Below, piece by piece: positions 42,591 through 51,257 of a stretch of 64,000 nucleotides of DNA. The notes under the pieces are model-generated. The model was not told the origin of the DNA and did not search any database. It saw nothing but the letters and a program-made list of their open reading frames with translations. The stretch is from an uncultured Alphaproteobacteria bacterium (GTDB lineage: Bacteria > Pseudomonadota > Alphaproteobacteria > Rs-D84): NCBI GenBank assembly GCA_934276735.1, contig CAKQTG010000001.1:422741-486740 (forward strand), read 5' to 3'. A program made the position numbers and the translations under genes. Positions within the stretch are counted from its first letter, which is position 1; each line of letters opens with the position of its first letter.

Positions 42591-44314
42591 TATATTGACA
42601 TACGATTCGCAATTTGCTGTTGGACGTATTCATCTTGGCTGTTATACAGGGGCCATGTGCCATTTGCTAATTCTTCCATCGCGGTCAGTGGTTGGCCTAA
42701 TCGCGCACGATACAGCCACATGTTCGACATCACGCGTTTAATATAACCGCGCGTTTCGTATGCCGGAAAACTTTCTATATACAGTAACGGATCATATGTT
42801 GAAAAATTCTTTTCAAATTTGACAACTGTGCCCATGCCAGCATTATACGCAGCCAGCATTTTTATAATATTATTATTGATGTTCGGGTGCGCCAACAAGT
42901 CAACGATATATTGCTGGCCCAGGAACATGTTATGTTCAGGATTGCTCATATCAATATCAGACATGGCGACGTTGTTGTGGCGTGCAACGCGACGAGCGGT
43001 GCTGGGCATAATCTGCATCAGGCCAGACGCACCCGCAGTTGATTTTGCGTTTGGACGAAAACCGCTTTCTTGTTTTGTGATGGCCAGCAGCAACGCACGA
43101 TCAATTGACCAACCACCCATTGGTTCCCAGTCTGGCAGAGGGTATTGTGCCGAATAAATAATGTCATCATCAATTTCTAAAATTCCGCGATCACGGATAA
43201 CGCTGGACGCCTGAATTGATACACGGGGCAGGCCATACGCCGTTGCAACCGAATTTACCGCGTGCAATGTTCGGTCTGACGCACGCGCCGTAATCAAGTA
43301 TTTTAAGTATTGTTCGGCACGACCCTTTTGGTCAACCTGTAATAACGCCAGGGCAGTTTTGCCATATTTCGTCTCGCACAGAGCGTCAATGTCGTCGTCG
43401 GTAAGATCTTGTTCAAAGAATTCGTATTGCGGTGTTTCACCCAACATCACGGATGATAATGCACCATAAAACGCCATCGGGTGTGCAGCAGCGATTTTCC
43501 AATATTTTTTCGCACTGTCGCGGTTGCCGTTGGCGTCCGCTGCGCGACCGGCCCAAAATGCGGCCTCGGTCTTTCTGGCGTTATTGATTTGTTCCAGTTT
43601 TAAAATTTGGCTGAAATACTTTTCGCTTTCTGCAAATTTTTCTTCTTTGAAATACAACAGCCCCATCGCCCACAGGCCGTATTCTGATTTTGCGTCAGAT
43701 GCGACAAAACCCCACTTTTTTGCCAATTCAAATTCGCCATTTGTGTAATATATATATGAGAGGCGACCCGCCAGACGACCATAATCTGATTCGGTCAGAC
43801 GGCGTTTGAACGATGCGTCTTCCAGAATATTGCGGGCGGTTTTTGTGCTGCCACTGCGGATGGCACGCTTAAATTTAGTGATTTTTGTATCGGTTGCCCC
43901 AGAATATTTTTTCGCTGTCCAGGTTTCAGATTGTGCCGTTTCAATTGACGCGCCACCACTGATGGTTTTTGGAATAACAGATTTGCGAACGGTTGCCTGT
44001 TTGATTTTTGCCAATTTTTCCATGCGCGGCGCACCAGGTGTATCGTAATACTTGGTCATCCATGATGCAATTTCACGTCCGCGTGTGCGATATGTTTTTG
44101 ATGTATAGCGTTGGTATAAAACTTCGCCCAGCAGGGTGTCGTCGGTCAATTGTGATTCTAACTTGGTTGCTGCATCAATTTTTTCGCGTGATTGTAATGC
44201 AAATATTTGTTCATATAAACTGGCATCTGCGTCGGTCAAAATCATTGGGGTATCAACAGCATAGGCCGTGGCCGACAGGAATATTGCTGTTAAAAATGTG
44301 AAAACTTTTTTCAT
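42590..44314 (-). CDS. slt: Soluble lytic murein transglycosylase (Slt70-like)
   Basis: Cleaves peptidoglycan strands in the periplasm, leaving 1,6-anhydro ends. The 574-aa protein has a signal peptide (KKVFTFLTAIFLSATAYA), a long helical superhelix of TPR-like hairpins (about 25-380, including AAFWAGRAADANGNRDSAKKYWKIAAAHPMAFYGAL), and a C-terminal lysozyme-like domain. That domain has the catalytic Glu in LLAITKQESGFRPNAKSTAGASGLMQIMPSTA, MFLGQQYIVDLL and MLAAYNAGMGTVV, with the ESFPAYETRGYIKRVM family end. It starts six bases after nrdR and overlaps rnhB, so it is inside a four-gene operon. Confidence 0.94.
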   Translation of the reverse strand: MKKVFTFLTAIFLSATAYAVDTPMILTDADASLYEQIFALQSREKIDAATKLESQLTDDTLLGEVLYQRYTSKTYRTRGREIASWMTKYYDTPGAPRMEKLAKIKQATVRKSVIPKTISGGASIETAQSETWTAKKYSGATDTKITKFKRAIRSGSTKTARNILEDASFKRRLTESDYGRLAGRLSYIYYTNGEFELAKKWGFVASDAKSEYGLWAMGLLYFKEEKFAESEKYFSQILKLEQINNARKTEAAFWAGRAADANGNRDSAKKYWKIAAAHPMAFYGALSSVMLGETPQYEFFEQDLTDDDIDALCETKYGKTALALLQVDQKGRAEQYLKYLITARASDRTLHAVNSVATAYGLPRVSIQASSVIRDRGILEIDDDIIYSAQYPLPDWEPMGGWSIDRALLLAITKQESGFRPNAKSTAGASGLMQIMPSTARRVARHNNVAMSDIDMSNPEHNMFLGQQYIVDLLAHPNINNNIIKMLAAYNAGMGTVVKFEKNFSTYDPLLYIESFPAYETRGYIKRVMSNMWLYRARLGQPLTAMEELANGTWPLYNSQDEYVQQQIANRMSI

Positions 44315-44319
44315 GTAAA

Positions 44320-44820
44320 TCAGAACAATGATGTCTTGGGCAGGTGGCAGACCGCCGCACCTTCGTCAGCCTCGGGTATTTGGTCGATTATCTTTTTAAA
44401 ATCTGATATGCGTGAAAATTTACGATACACGGATACAAAACGTATAAACGCAATCGGATCCAAGTTTAACAACGAATCCGCCACCATTTGACCGACCATC
44501 ACGCTGGTCACCGTGTCGTCGGCCGTTTCTGTTTCCAGACGGCGGTGGATTGATGTTACCAATTTTTCAATTTGTTCATCGCCCACATCGCGATTGCGGC
44601 ACGCCAATTTAATACTGCGACGCAGTTTTTCACGGTCAAATGGTTCCATTTTGCCACTGTTCTTGCGCACCATCAGGTCACGCATTTGAACGCGTTCAAC
44701 GGTCGTGAATTTTGCGCCGCATTGATTGCAAACACGGCGACGCCGAATAATTGCATCTTCGGTGTCGGGGCGCGAATCTGTCACGCGGCTATCAGTAGAG
44801 TTACAGTATGGGCATCTCAT
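44320..44820 (-). CDS. nrdR: Transcriptional repressor NrdR
   Basis: NrdR is an ATP/dATP-sensing repressor of ribonucleotide reductase genes. The 166-aa protein has the N-terminal zinc ribbon (Cys3, Cys6, Cys31, Cys34: MRCPYCNS and VCNQCGAKFTTVER) with the family RVTDSRPDTEDAIIRRRRVC block. It is followed by the ATP-cone domain (VRKNSGKMEPFDREKLRRSIKLACRNRDV through FIRFVSVYRKFSRISDF). It heads the nrdR-slt-rnhB-pgk operon. No ribonucleotide reductase gene is in the window. Confidence 0.97.
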   Translation of the reverse strand: MRCPYCNSTDSRVTDSRPDTEDAIIRRRRVCNQCGAKFTTVERVQMRDLMVRKNSGKMEPFDREKLRRSIKLACRNRDVGDEQIEKLVTSIHRRLETETADDTVTSVMVGQMVADSLLNLDPIAFIRFVSVYRKFSRISDFKKIIDQIPEADEGAAVCHLPKTSLF

Positions 44821-44988
44821 ATTGGTGTAAAGAATAGCAATCTATTTTGCACCCTGCAAGTAATATTTGCATCGGCAAAAAATCGTGTTTTTGGAAAAAT
44901 CAAGCCCTTTATTTAAAAAACATTGCTTGCGCCCGTCTTTTTCCGGGGGGCGATTTGTGATAAAATAGTATCCAGGGAAAACGGAGAG

Positions 44989-46089
44989 ATGGAAAAATAT
45001 CTGAATCAGATTTTGTCTGGTGATTGTATCGAGGTTATGCGTGGCATACCAGATGCGTCGGTTGATGCTGTCTTTGCCGATTGTCCGTATAATTTGCAAT
45101 TGGGGGCGAAAACACTATATCGACCCGAAGATCAAACCGCCGCACGCGCTGTGCGTGACGCATGGGATACGTTTGACAGCCCAGCGGCATATGATGAATT
45201 TACGCGTGCCTGGATGCGTGAGTGTCAGCGTATATTAAAACCAGATGGTGCTATGTGGGTCATCGGCAGTTATCATAATATCTTTCGCGTTGGCGCAATT
45301 TTACAGGATTTGGGTTTCTGGATTTTAAATGACATTGTATGGGTCAAGACAAATCCAATGCCGAATTTCCGTGGCACGCGTTTTACAAACGCGCACGAAA
45401 CACTGATTTGGGCAACCCCGCGCAAGACCGGTAAATACACATTTAATTACGAAACGATGAAAAAACTGAACGGCGGAAAACAAATGCGTTCAGATTGGAA
45501 TATCAATATTTGCCTGGGCGAAGAACGCGTCAAAGACACCAATGGCAAAAGTTTGCACAATACGCAAAAACCGATGGATTTATTACGCCGTGTGATACTG
45601 GCGTCAACCAAACAGGGCGATGTCATACTTGATCCATTTTTGGGCAGTGGAACAACCGCCGCCGCGGCCAAAGAATTGGGACGTAATTTTATTGGGATAG
45701 AGCGCGAGCAAGCCTATGTGGACGCTGCACGGGAACGTGTTGCCGCGGTAAAACCGGTTGATTTGTCGGATATAGAGGTTGCAATTCCGAAACGGGCCGA
45801 GGTACGTGTTGCATTTCGTGAATTGCTGGAAGCGGGATTATTGTATGTCGGGCAGACATTGGTCAGTCCGCGTGGCGAACGCGTTATGATTACACGCGAT
45901 GCACAGTTGGCACATACCCTGCACGGCAAGGCGTCAATTCACGTTATGGCGGCGCGACTGCAACACAGTGTTAGTTTCAATGGTTGGGATTATTGGTCGG
46001 CAGAAAAGCGTGATGGGACGCTGGTCCCGATTGACGAGTTGCGCAAATACGTGCGTGATATCAAACGTGATATTAAACAAGCCGCCTGA
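44989..46089 (+). CDS. ccrM: CcrM-type DNA adenine-N6 methyltransferase (GANTC)
   Basis: CcrM methylates the adenine of GANTC and times the alphaproteobacterial cell cycle. The 366-aa protein closely follows the family: LSGDCIEVMRGIPDASVDAVFADCPYNLQLG, VIGSYHNIFRVGAILQDLGFWILNDIVW, NPMPNFRGTRFTNAHETLIWA, HNTQKPMDLL, ILDPFLGSGTTAAAAKELGR (SAM site), and a C-terminal RAMA-like domain (LLEAGLLYVGQTLVSPRGERVMITRD). Motif IV, normally DPPY, reads DCPY, an unusual change next to the catalytic residues. CGGAGAG precedes the chosen ATG. The gene is monocistronic and divergent from nrdR. Confidence 0.93.
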   Translation: MEKYLNQILSGDCIEVMRGIPDASVDAVFADCPYNLQLGAKTLYRPEDQTAARAVRDAWDTFDSPAAYDEFTRAWMRECQRILKPDGAMWVIGSYHNIFRVGAILQDLGFWILNDIVWVKTNPMPNFRGTRFTNAHETLIWATPRKTGKYTFNYETMKKLNGGKQMRSDWNINICLGEERVKDTNGKSLHNTQKPMDLLRRVILASTKQGDVILDPFLGSGTTAAAAKELGRNFIGIEREQAYVDAARERVAAVKPVDLSDIEVAIPKRAEVRVAFRELLEAGLLYVGQTLVSPRGERVMITRDAQLAHTLHGKASIHVMAARLQHSVSFNGWDYWSAEKRDGTLVPIDELRKYVRDIKRDIKQAA

Positions 46090-46118
46090 TATTTTTAGCG
46101 GCGGCCGTGTTTTTTGCC

Positions 46119-46442
46119 CTAGCGGGATTTTTCATTTAATTGCATTGCGCGTTCGTGTGCACGTGCAACGATTGCCTGACGACGATAACTGCATGCATAG
46201 TCTGCCATATTCAGGTCAGCAAACATACGTTTACGCAGTTGTTCCGCGGCATGGATTTCATCGTATTTTTTCGATATCAGGCGGTCGCGACGAAATGTCG
46301 TATGGCCGGTGGCCAGCAACTGGTTGCGCTGATATGTCATTTCTAATACCTGGCGGCGCAGCGCGGCCAGATGGGCGTTTATGCTGTCGATAGCTCGCTG
46401 GACACGGACGCGTTCGATACTGTATGCCCCTGGTGCTTTCAT
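46119..46442 (-). CDS. Hypothetical 107-aa helical protein
   Basis: The protein is predicted to be almost entirely helical and highly basic (SIERVRVQRAIDSINAHLAALRRQVLEMTYQRNQLLATG, then YDEIHAAEQLRKRMFADLN, YRRQAIVARAHERAMQLNEKSR), consistent with a coiled-coil or nucleic-acid-binding protein. No family is recognised. The start was moved to the Met that follows AAGGATAAT on the minus strand. It is convergent with ccrM, leaving only about 30 bases between stops, and divergent from clpP. Confidence 0.6.
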   Translation of the reverse strand: MKAPGAYSIERVRVQRAIDSINAHLAALRRQVLEMTYQRNQLLATGHTTFRRDRLISKKYDEIHAAEQLRKRMFADLNMADYACSYRRQAIVARAHERAMQLNEKSR

Positions 46443-46573
46443 TTTATTATCCTTGTTATTATTACGGTAATATATAATACATAAAATAGATTTTGTCAAT
46501 CATGGGTGCCTACTTGTATTTTTACCATATTTTCCTATATATCAGACTATGAATTCGCGAATCGGATTTTTTG

Positions 46574-46582
46574 TGGTATAAT
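46574..46582 (+). promoter_or_regulatory. Extended -10 promoter of clpP
   Basis: TGGTATAAT is a full extended -10 element 25 bases upstream of the clpP ATG. The -35 region (TTCGCG) is poor, as is usual for extended -10 promoters. Confidence 0.55.
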
Positions 46583-46607
46583 TGGCTGGAAATAAAAGGA
46601 TTTTTTT

Positions 46608-47189
46608 ATGGCACTGATACCAATGGTTATCGAGGAATCGCCCCGGGGTGAACGCTCGTTTGATATTTATTCACGCTTGTTGCGTGATCGTATCGTTATG
46701 ATAAATGGCCAGATTGAGCCAACGATGGCAAACAGTATTGTTGCTCAGTTGTTGTTCTTGGAATCTGAAAACCCAAATGCAGAAATTTCTGTTTATATCA
46801 ACAGTCCGGGCGGTGATGTATCCGCAGGTTGGGCTATTATGGACACGATGCAGTATATCAAGTCACCGGTGTCAACGATTGGTATGGGATTGGTCGCATC
46901 AATGGGGTCGGTGTTGCTGGCGGCGGGCGCACGTGGAAAACGTTTCGTTCTGCCCAATACCCAGATTATGATTCACCAGCCACTGGCGGGGGCCGAGGGC
47001 CAGATTACTGATATGGAAATCCGTATGAACCAATATCAAAAGAATAAAAAGACATTGATTAAACAGATGTCTGAATTCACTGGGCGCAGCGAGAAAGAAC
47101 TGTTTGATGCGATGGAACGTGATAACTGGATGACCCCGACCGAGGCCAAGGATTTTGGCCTGATTGACGGTGTTTTGGCGCGTAAATAA
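46608..47189 (+). CDS. clpP: ATP-dependent Clp protease proteolytic subunit
   Basis: ClpP forms the tetradecameric serine-protease chamber used by ClpX or ClpA. The 193-aa protein carries the catalytic triad Ser98 (GLVASMGSVLL), His123 (NTQIMIHQPLAG) and Asp172 (AMERDNWMT), plus the IPMVIEESPRGERSFDIYSRLL N-terminus and VYINSPGGDVSAGWAIMDTM. The usual GQAASMG around Ser is GLVASMG. AAAAGGA precedes the ATG. It is followed after 24 bases by clpX, the standard order. Confidence 0.97.
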   Translation: MALIPMVIEESPRGERSFDIYSRLLRDRIVMINGQIEPTMANSIVAQLLFLESENPNAEISVYINSPGGDVSAGWAIMDTMQYIKSPVSTIGMGLVASMGSVLLAAGARGKRFVLPNTQIMIHQPLAGAEGQITDMEIRMNQYQKNKKTLIKQMSEFTGRSEKELFDAMERDNWMTPTEAKDFGLIDGVLARK

Positions 47190-47213
47190 TTTGCTTTGAA
47201 CGGGATATAAGAT

Positions 47214-48494
47214 ATGAGCGACGATAAAAACAACAATACACCAACAACGACCGACGAAACTCAGACTGCACAACAGTTTTGTAGTTTTTGCGGTAAATCT
47301 GTGTACGAGGTAAAAAAACTGGTTCGTGGGCGCAATGTATGCATTTGCGACGAATGCATAAATCTGTGTAACGATATTATGGCGGACGATATTCGCGACG
47401 AAGTGAACAAAGACGCCGCAAAATTACCGACCCCGTCCCAGATTTACAAATTCTTGAACGAATATATTATCGGCCAGGATATGGCAAAGCGCACACTGGC
47501 GGTGGCGGTGTATAACCACTATAAACGTCACAGTGCGGCGATGTCGTCCAATGTTGAAATTCAAAAGTCTAATGTTTTGCTGATTGGGCCAACGGGAACG
47601 GGCAAAACGCTGTTTGCGCAAACATTGGCGCGCATTTTGGATGTGCCGTTTGCAATCGCCGATGCCACCACTTTGACCGAGGCGGGCTACGTCGGTGATG
47701 ACGTGGAAAGTGTCCTGACGCGCCTGTTACAGAACGCGAATTTTGACGTGGAACGCGCGGGGCGGGGCATTATCTATATTGACGAAATTGATAAAATCGC
47801 ACGCAAGTCTGAAAATCCATCACTGACCCGTGATGTTTCCGGCGAAGGCGTGCAACAGGCATTGTTGAAATTGGTAGAAGGGACGGTCGCCAACGTTCCG
47901 GCCGGTGGCGCAGGACGCAAGCACCCGGGCGAAGCCACCGTTCAACTGGACACTTCCAAGATTCTGTTTATTTGTGGTGGCGCGTTTGATGGTCTGAACA
48001 AAATTATTGGTGGGCGTAAATCTGAGCGTGCCGGCATTGGTTTTGGTGCAAATGTCCAATCTAAAAAGGAACGTGAATCCAAAAACTATCTGGACGATGT
48101 TCAGCCCGAAGATTTGGTTAAATTCGGTATTATCCCAGAATTGGTTGGTCGTTTGCCGGTGATTACCACATTACAAGATTTGGACGAAAGCGCATTGGTA
48201 AAAATCCTGACTGAACCGAAAAATGCGATTGTGAAACAATATGCTGCGATGTTGGAAATGGACGATGTGAAATTAAACATTACCGATGACGGCCTGCGTG
48301 AAATTGCGAAATTGGCCGTTGCCCGGAAAACAGGTGCACGCGGCCTGCGCAGTATTTTGGAACGCATATTGCTGGCACCAATGTTTGATGCGCCCGATAA
48401 CCCCGAATTGGCAGAAATCGTGATTGATAAAAACGTTGTGCTGGGGAAAAAGCAACCTGTGCAAATCCTGCGCGACGCCAAGAAGGCCGCATAA
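47214..48494 (+). CDS. clpX: ATP-dependent Clp protease ATP-binding subunit ClpX
   Basis: ClpX unfolds substrates and feeds them to ClpP; in Alphaproteobacteria it also drives cell-cycle proteolysis. The 426-aa protein has the zinc-binding domain (Cys23/26 and Cys45/48), Walker [37 protein letters not shown], Walker [15 protein letters not shown], the [19 protein letters not shown] pore-loop region, ELVGRLPVI (sensor/IGF-type contact region upstream) and the C-terminal [14 protein letters not shown]. The N-terminal 20 residues are Thr/Asn-rich. It forms an operon with clpP; lon does not follow. Confidence 0.97.
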   Translation: MSDDKNNNTPTTTDETQTAQQFCSFCGKSVYEVKKLVRGRNVCICDECINLCNDIMADDIRDEVNKDAAKLPTPSQIYKFLNEYIIGQDMAKRTLAVAVYNHYKRHSAAMSSNVEIQKSNVLLIGPTGTGKTLFAQTLARILDVPFAIADATTLTEAGYVGDDVESVLTRLLQNANFDVERAGRGIIYIDEIDKIARKSENPSLTRDVSGEGVQQALLKLVEGTVANVPAGGAGRKHPGEATVQLDTSKILFICGGAFDGLNKIIGGRKSERAGIGFGANVQSKKERESKNYLDDVQPEDLVKFGIIPELVGRLPVITTLQDLDESALVKILTEPKNAIVKQYAAMLEMDDVKLNITDDGLREIAKLAVARKTGARGLRSILERILLAPMFDAPDNPELAEIVIDKNVVLGKKQPVQILRDAKKAA

Positions 48495-48499
48495 ACATA

Positions 48500-49245
48500 C
48501 CGCCAATCCCTCATCACTGAGGCAAAGGCTGGGAATAAACTAAAATCCCCTTCGCTGGAAACCGCCCACGGAATTTATCAATTCCGCGGGGCCCGGACAA
48601 GCCCCAGAACGATGAGAGTAAAAAACGGACTGAAGTTCCCCTCCGGTGGAGGGGGACTTAGTCCGCAAATAAGACATAAACAATGTTCATAACATGGGAC
48701 ACCACCCACAAAACACTCGTCATACCGGCGAAGGCCGGTATCTATTGCCCCGCAGGGCCTGATATTATCACTACCCCGTCCACTGCGTGGACACTCCGAC
48801 CCGAGCCCCGCGGAATTGTTAAATTCCGTGGGTGGTTCCCGGAGGGGAACTTAGTCCGCGCCCCAGACATAAACGACGTTAGTAAAATAAAAACAAATAC
48901 ACCACGTGTCGCCTGCGGACTGCGTCCTTGCCGCATCCTGCGCTTCGCTTGGATTCATTCCTGCGCAGGCAGGAATAGGGTCTATGCAGTGCGAGCGTAT
49001 GCGAGCCATATCAAAATAATCGCGGATTTTATCATTGGTGACTAATTGCCAAGTTGTGATATACCAATGGAACCCAATGTTGACCCTCCTGCACCGGTAT
49101 GACGGTGTTGTGTGGTTAAGTTCTTATTTTTGCGTATATTGTGCAACAATGAGCATAAGTAATTTCTTAGACCCCATTCCTGCCTTTGCCCACCCACAAA
49201 ATCTTGCGATTTTGCGGGGCCCGAAGCAGGAATGACAAGTTTGAA
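48500..49245 (+). repeat. Intergenic mosaic of short palindromic repeats (block 4)
   Basis: About 750 bases without a supportable gene. Modules include ACCGCCCACGGAATTTATCAA with its inverse around GGGGCCCGG, CATACCGGCGAAGGCCGGTAT, CCCCGCAGGG, GTCCACTGCGTGGAC, CATTCCTGCGCAGGCAGGAAT, and the GCGAGCGTATGCGAGCC and GAGCATAAGTAATTTCTTAGACCC segments shared with blocks 2, 7 and 8. This block separates clpX from a surface-protein gene pair. Confidence 0.85.
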
Positions 49246-49368
49246 TGTATCGCTGGTGCGTGGTAATCCATTAGGAATTTTCTATTTGCATTATGTGCTA
49301 GAATGTGTAATTCTTGTGGTGAAGCGTGTGTGGGCTGGTATTGTTTTTTATGTAAGGGGGAACGAAAA

Positions 49369-49746
49369 ATGAAACAAATATCAACTCTGGGCTTGGTAGT
49401 GCTCGTGATATCGTGCCTGGGGGTGACGCCCGCAATGGCAGCAAACCTGGAGGGGTGCGAGCCATCCACAGAAAAACCGTGTTGTTGTCCAGATGAACCG
49501 GTAACGTACACTTGCCGTGGTTGTCCGCCCGGTTGGTACAAGGCAAGCGTGGTTGGAGTTGGGAAAGTGTGCGTGCCTGATTCTGGGACCACCAATAATA
49601 TTCCAAGTGATAAAAAAGGTTATCTCTATGCCGAGGTCTGCACCGGCCAGCAATGCTTTACGGCCACTAGCAGTGAGGATGCTGCTGCCCGCGCTGATAA
49701 AGGGGAAGCATGTTTTTGCCCTGCTGCTTTAGGAGAAAAAAAATGA
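49369..49746 (+). CDS. Small secreted Cys-rich protein, 125 aa
   Basis: A signal peptide (KQISTLGLVVLVISCLGVTPAMA) precedes a Cys-rich domain with EKPCCCPDEPVTYTCRGCPPGWYKASVVGVGKVC, then VCTGQQCFTATSSED and a CFCPA end. The CPPGWYK...VCVPDSG pattern resembles the ACExG(W/Y) elements of the 687-aa protein and the CKPGYYY segment of the next gene. No family is recognised. The start was moved to the Met after AAGGGGGAAC. Its last codons overlap the start of the next gene (ATGA), implying coupled translation. Confidence 0.75.
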   Translation: MKQISTLGLVVLVISCLGVTPAMAANLEGCEPSTEKPCCCPDEPVTYTCRGCPPGWYKASVVGVGKVCVPDSGTTNNIPSDKKGYLYAEVCTGQQCFTATSSEDAAARADKGEACFCPAALGEKK

Positions 49747-50045
49747 AAAAATATTTTTTTGTATGTGCTGTAATGGCACTGGTATCCGGGGCAGACGCCG
49801 CCGCCCCAACGTGTACAGTTACAGCGTCCGGATCTTATATGTCATGCAAGCCGGGATATTATTATGATAGTTTTTTAATTGGAGACACAGGGAAAACGTG
49901 CAATCCGTGCCCGCAGTTTGATGATGCCATCAGCGCGGATAAAAATATTGACGGGGTAACGTCCTGCTATTTGCCCGCCGGAACAACAGGGTCCGATAGC
50001 ACCGGCACATTTAAATATACATCTGATTGTCCTTATACCAATTAA
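49743..50045 (+). CDS. Small secreted Cys-rich protein, 100 aa
   Basis: A signal peptide (KKYFFVCAVMALVSGADA) precedes an ~80-residue domain with CTVTASGSYMSCKPGYYYDSFLIGDTGKTCNPCPQFDDA and SCYLPAGTTGSDSTGTFKYTSDCPY. This CKPGYY...GKTCNPCP pattern is an EGF/Cys-rich-like repeat seen in surface proteins. It overlaps the upstream gene by four bases and has AGGAG immediately before its ATG, so the two are a bicistronic unit. The function is unknown. Confidence 0.75.
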   Translation: MKKYFFVCAVMALVSGADAAAPTCTVTASGSYMSCKPGYYYDSFLIGDTGKTCNPCPQFDDAISADKNIDGVTSCYLPAGTTGSDSTGTFKYTSDCPYTN

Positions 50046-50084
50046 AACAGTTCGCCACTTTATTGGCACCTATTTTCCCCCCGC

Positions 50085-50650
50085 CCCGAGAGAACGGGGG
50101 GAACAAATATAAGAGAGCAGGGGGCAATGAAAAGTGAGCAAGTGACAGAGTGATAAAGTGATATAGTTTTAGAATAGAGAACAATTCATGTGTCGCCTGC
50201 AGACCAAGGTCTTCGCCGCCAGGCCCCCGCAAAATCGCAAGATTTTGTGGGTGGACAAAGGCAGAAATAGGAACTAAGAAATTACTTTTGCTCATTGTTG
50301 CACGATGTTCGTAAAATATGGCCCCCAACCACACACCATCGTCACCCCGACCCGGGCCCCGCAAAATCGCAAGATTTTGTGGGTGGTTCCCGGAGGGGAA
50401 CTTGGTCCGCAACTAAGACATAAACTATGTTCGTAAAATATGGCCCTCAACCACACACAACCGTCATACCGGCGCAGGCCGGTATCCATTGCCCCGCAGG
50501 GACCACCACTACCCCGTCCACTACGTGGACACCCCTTCGCCAGCGAAGGGGAACTTAGACCGCGACGATAAAAACAAGCGCGCCGATGGCGCGCTTCATT
50601 GCTCTCTGCTCTCTGCTCTCTGCGCATTGCTCTCTTGCATGACGAACCGC
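50085..50650 (-). repeat. Intergenic mosaic of short palindromic repeats (block 5)
   Basis: This contains most modules of block 1 in reverse orientation. Bases 50405-50640 are a near-identical inverted copy of 22683-22915. It also contains CCGCAAAATCGCAAGATTTTG-type palindromes twice (near 50228 and 50358) and TGCTCATTGTTGCAC segments. No gene is supported between 50046 and 50705. Confidence 0.85.
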
Positions 50651-50705
50651 GGTTCTCGTCCGACAGGGCAAAAATAAAAACCACCAAAATGGTGGTTTAT
50701 ATTTT

Positions 50706-50790
50706 TGGTGGCCCTGGTCGGACTCGAACCGACACTCCTTGCAGAACTTGATTTTGAGTCAAGCGCGTCTACCAATTCCGCCACGGGGCC
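50706..50790 (-). tRNA. tRNA-Leu (anticodon CAA)
   Basis: The 85-base gene has an encoded CCA end. The anticodon stem CTTGA/TCAAG surrounds loop CTCAAAA (anticodon CAA). The long variable arm and T-arm GGTTCGAGTCC fit a class II tRNA-Leu. It lies 15 bases downstream of rpmB on the same strand and may be processed from a shared transcript. Confidence 0.93.
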
Positions 50791-50805
50791 AAAACCAACA
50801 TGCGA

Positions 50806-51180
50806 TTACTTCGCAGCGGCTTTCTTGGCTTCTACTTTTTTAACCAAGCGGGCACTGCGTGCGGGTTTGTGAACCGGCTTTTTCGCAGGTGCTGCGGCCG
50901 TGCCTTGTTTCTTTTCAATCGCTTTCTTAATCGCGGCCATATCATCGGTCAAACGTGACACCGGCTTTGACATTACGTATGCGTCCAGACCGCCATGCTT
51001 GGTCAATGTGCGCAGGCCGGCTGTAGAAATACGCAACGAGAAATCGCGATTCAAAATATCGCTGTGGAACTTTAATTTTTGCAGATTTGGCAAGAACGTG
51101 CGTTTTGTATGACGCATAGAGTGGGAAACATTCATTCCAACTTCTGTTTTCTTACCTGTAACTTTACATACACGTGGCAT
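50806..51180 (-). CDS. rpmB: Ribosomal protein bL28 with a C-terminal extension
   Basis: The 124-aa protein starts with the family core PRVCKVTGKKTEVGMNVSHSMRHTKRTFLPNLQKLKF and continues FSLRISTAGLRTLTKHGGLDAYV. The last ~40 residues are a Lys/Ala/Pro-rich extension (KKQGTAAAPAKKPVHKPARSARLVKKVEAKKAAAK) beyond the usual 78-100 aa. AAAGGA precedes the ATG. tRNA-Leu follows immediately on the same strand; rpmG is not adjacent. Confidence 0.96.
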   Translation of the reverse strand: MPRVCKVTGKKTEVGMNVSHSMRHTKRTFLPNLQKLKFHSDILNRDFSLRISTAGLRTLTKHGGLDAYVMSKPVSRLTDDMAAIKKAIEKKQGTAAAPAKKPVHKPARSARLVKKVEAKKAAAK

Positions 51181-51257
51181 ATCAATAATCCTTTAATAAC
51201 TGGGGCATAATTTATACTAAATTTCCCGAAATGTCAAGTAATGTTTTATGTTATTGT

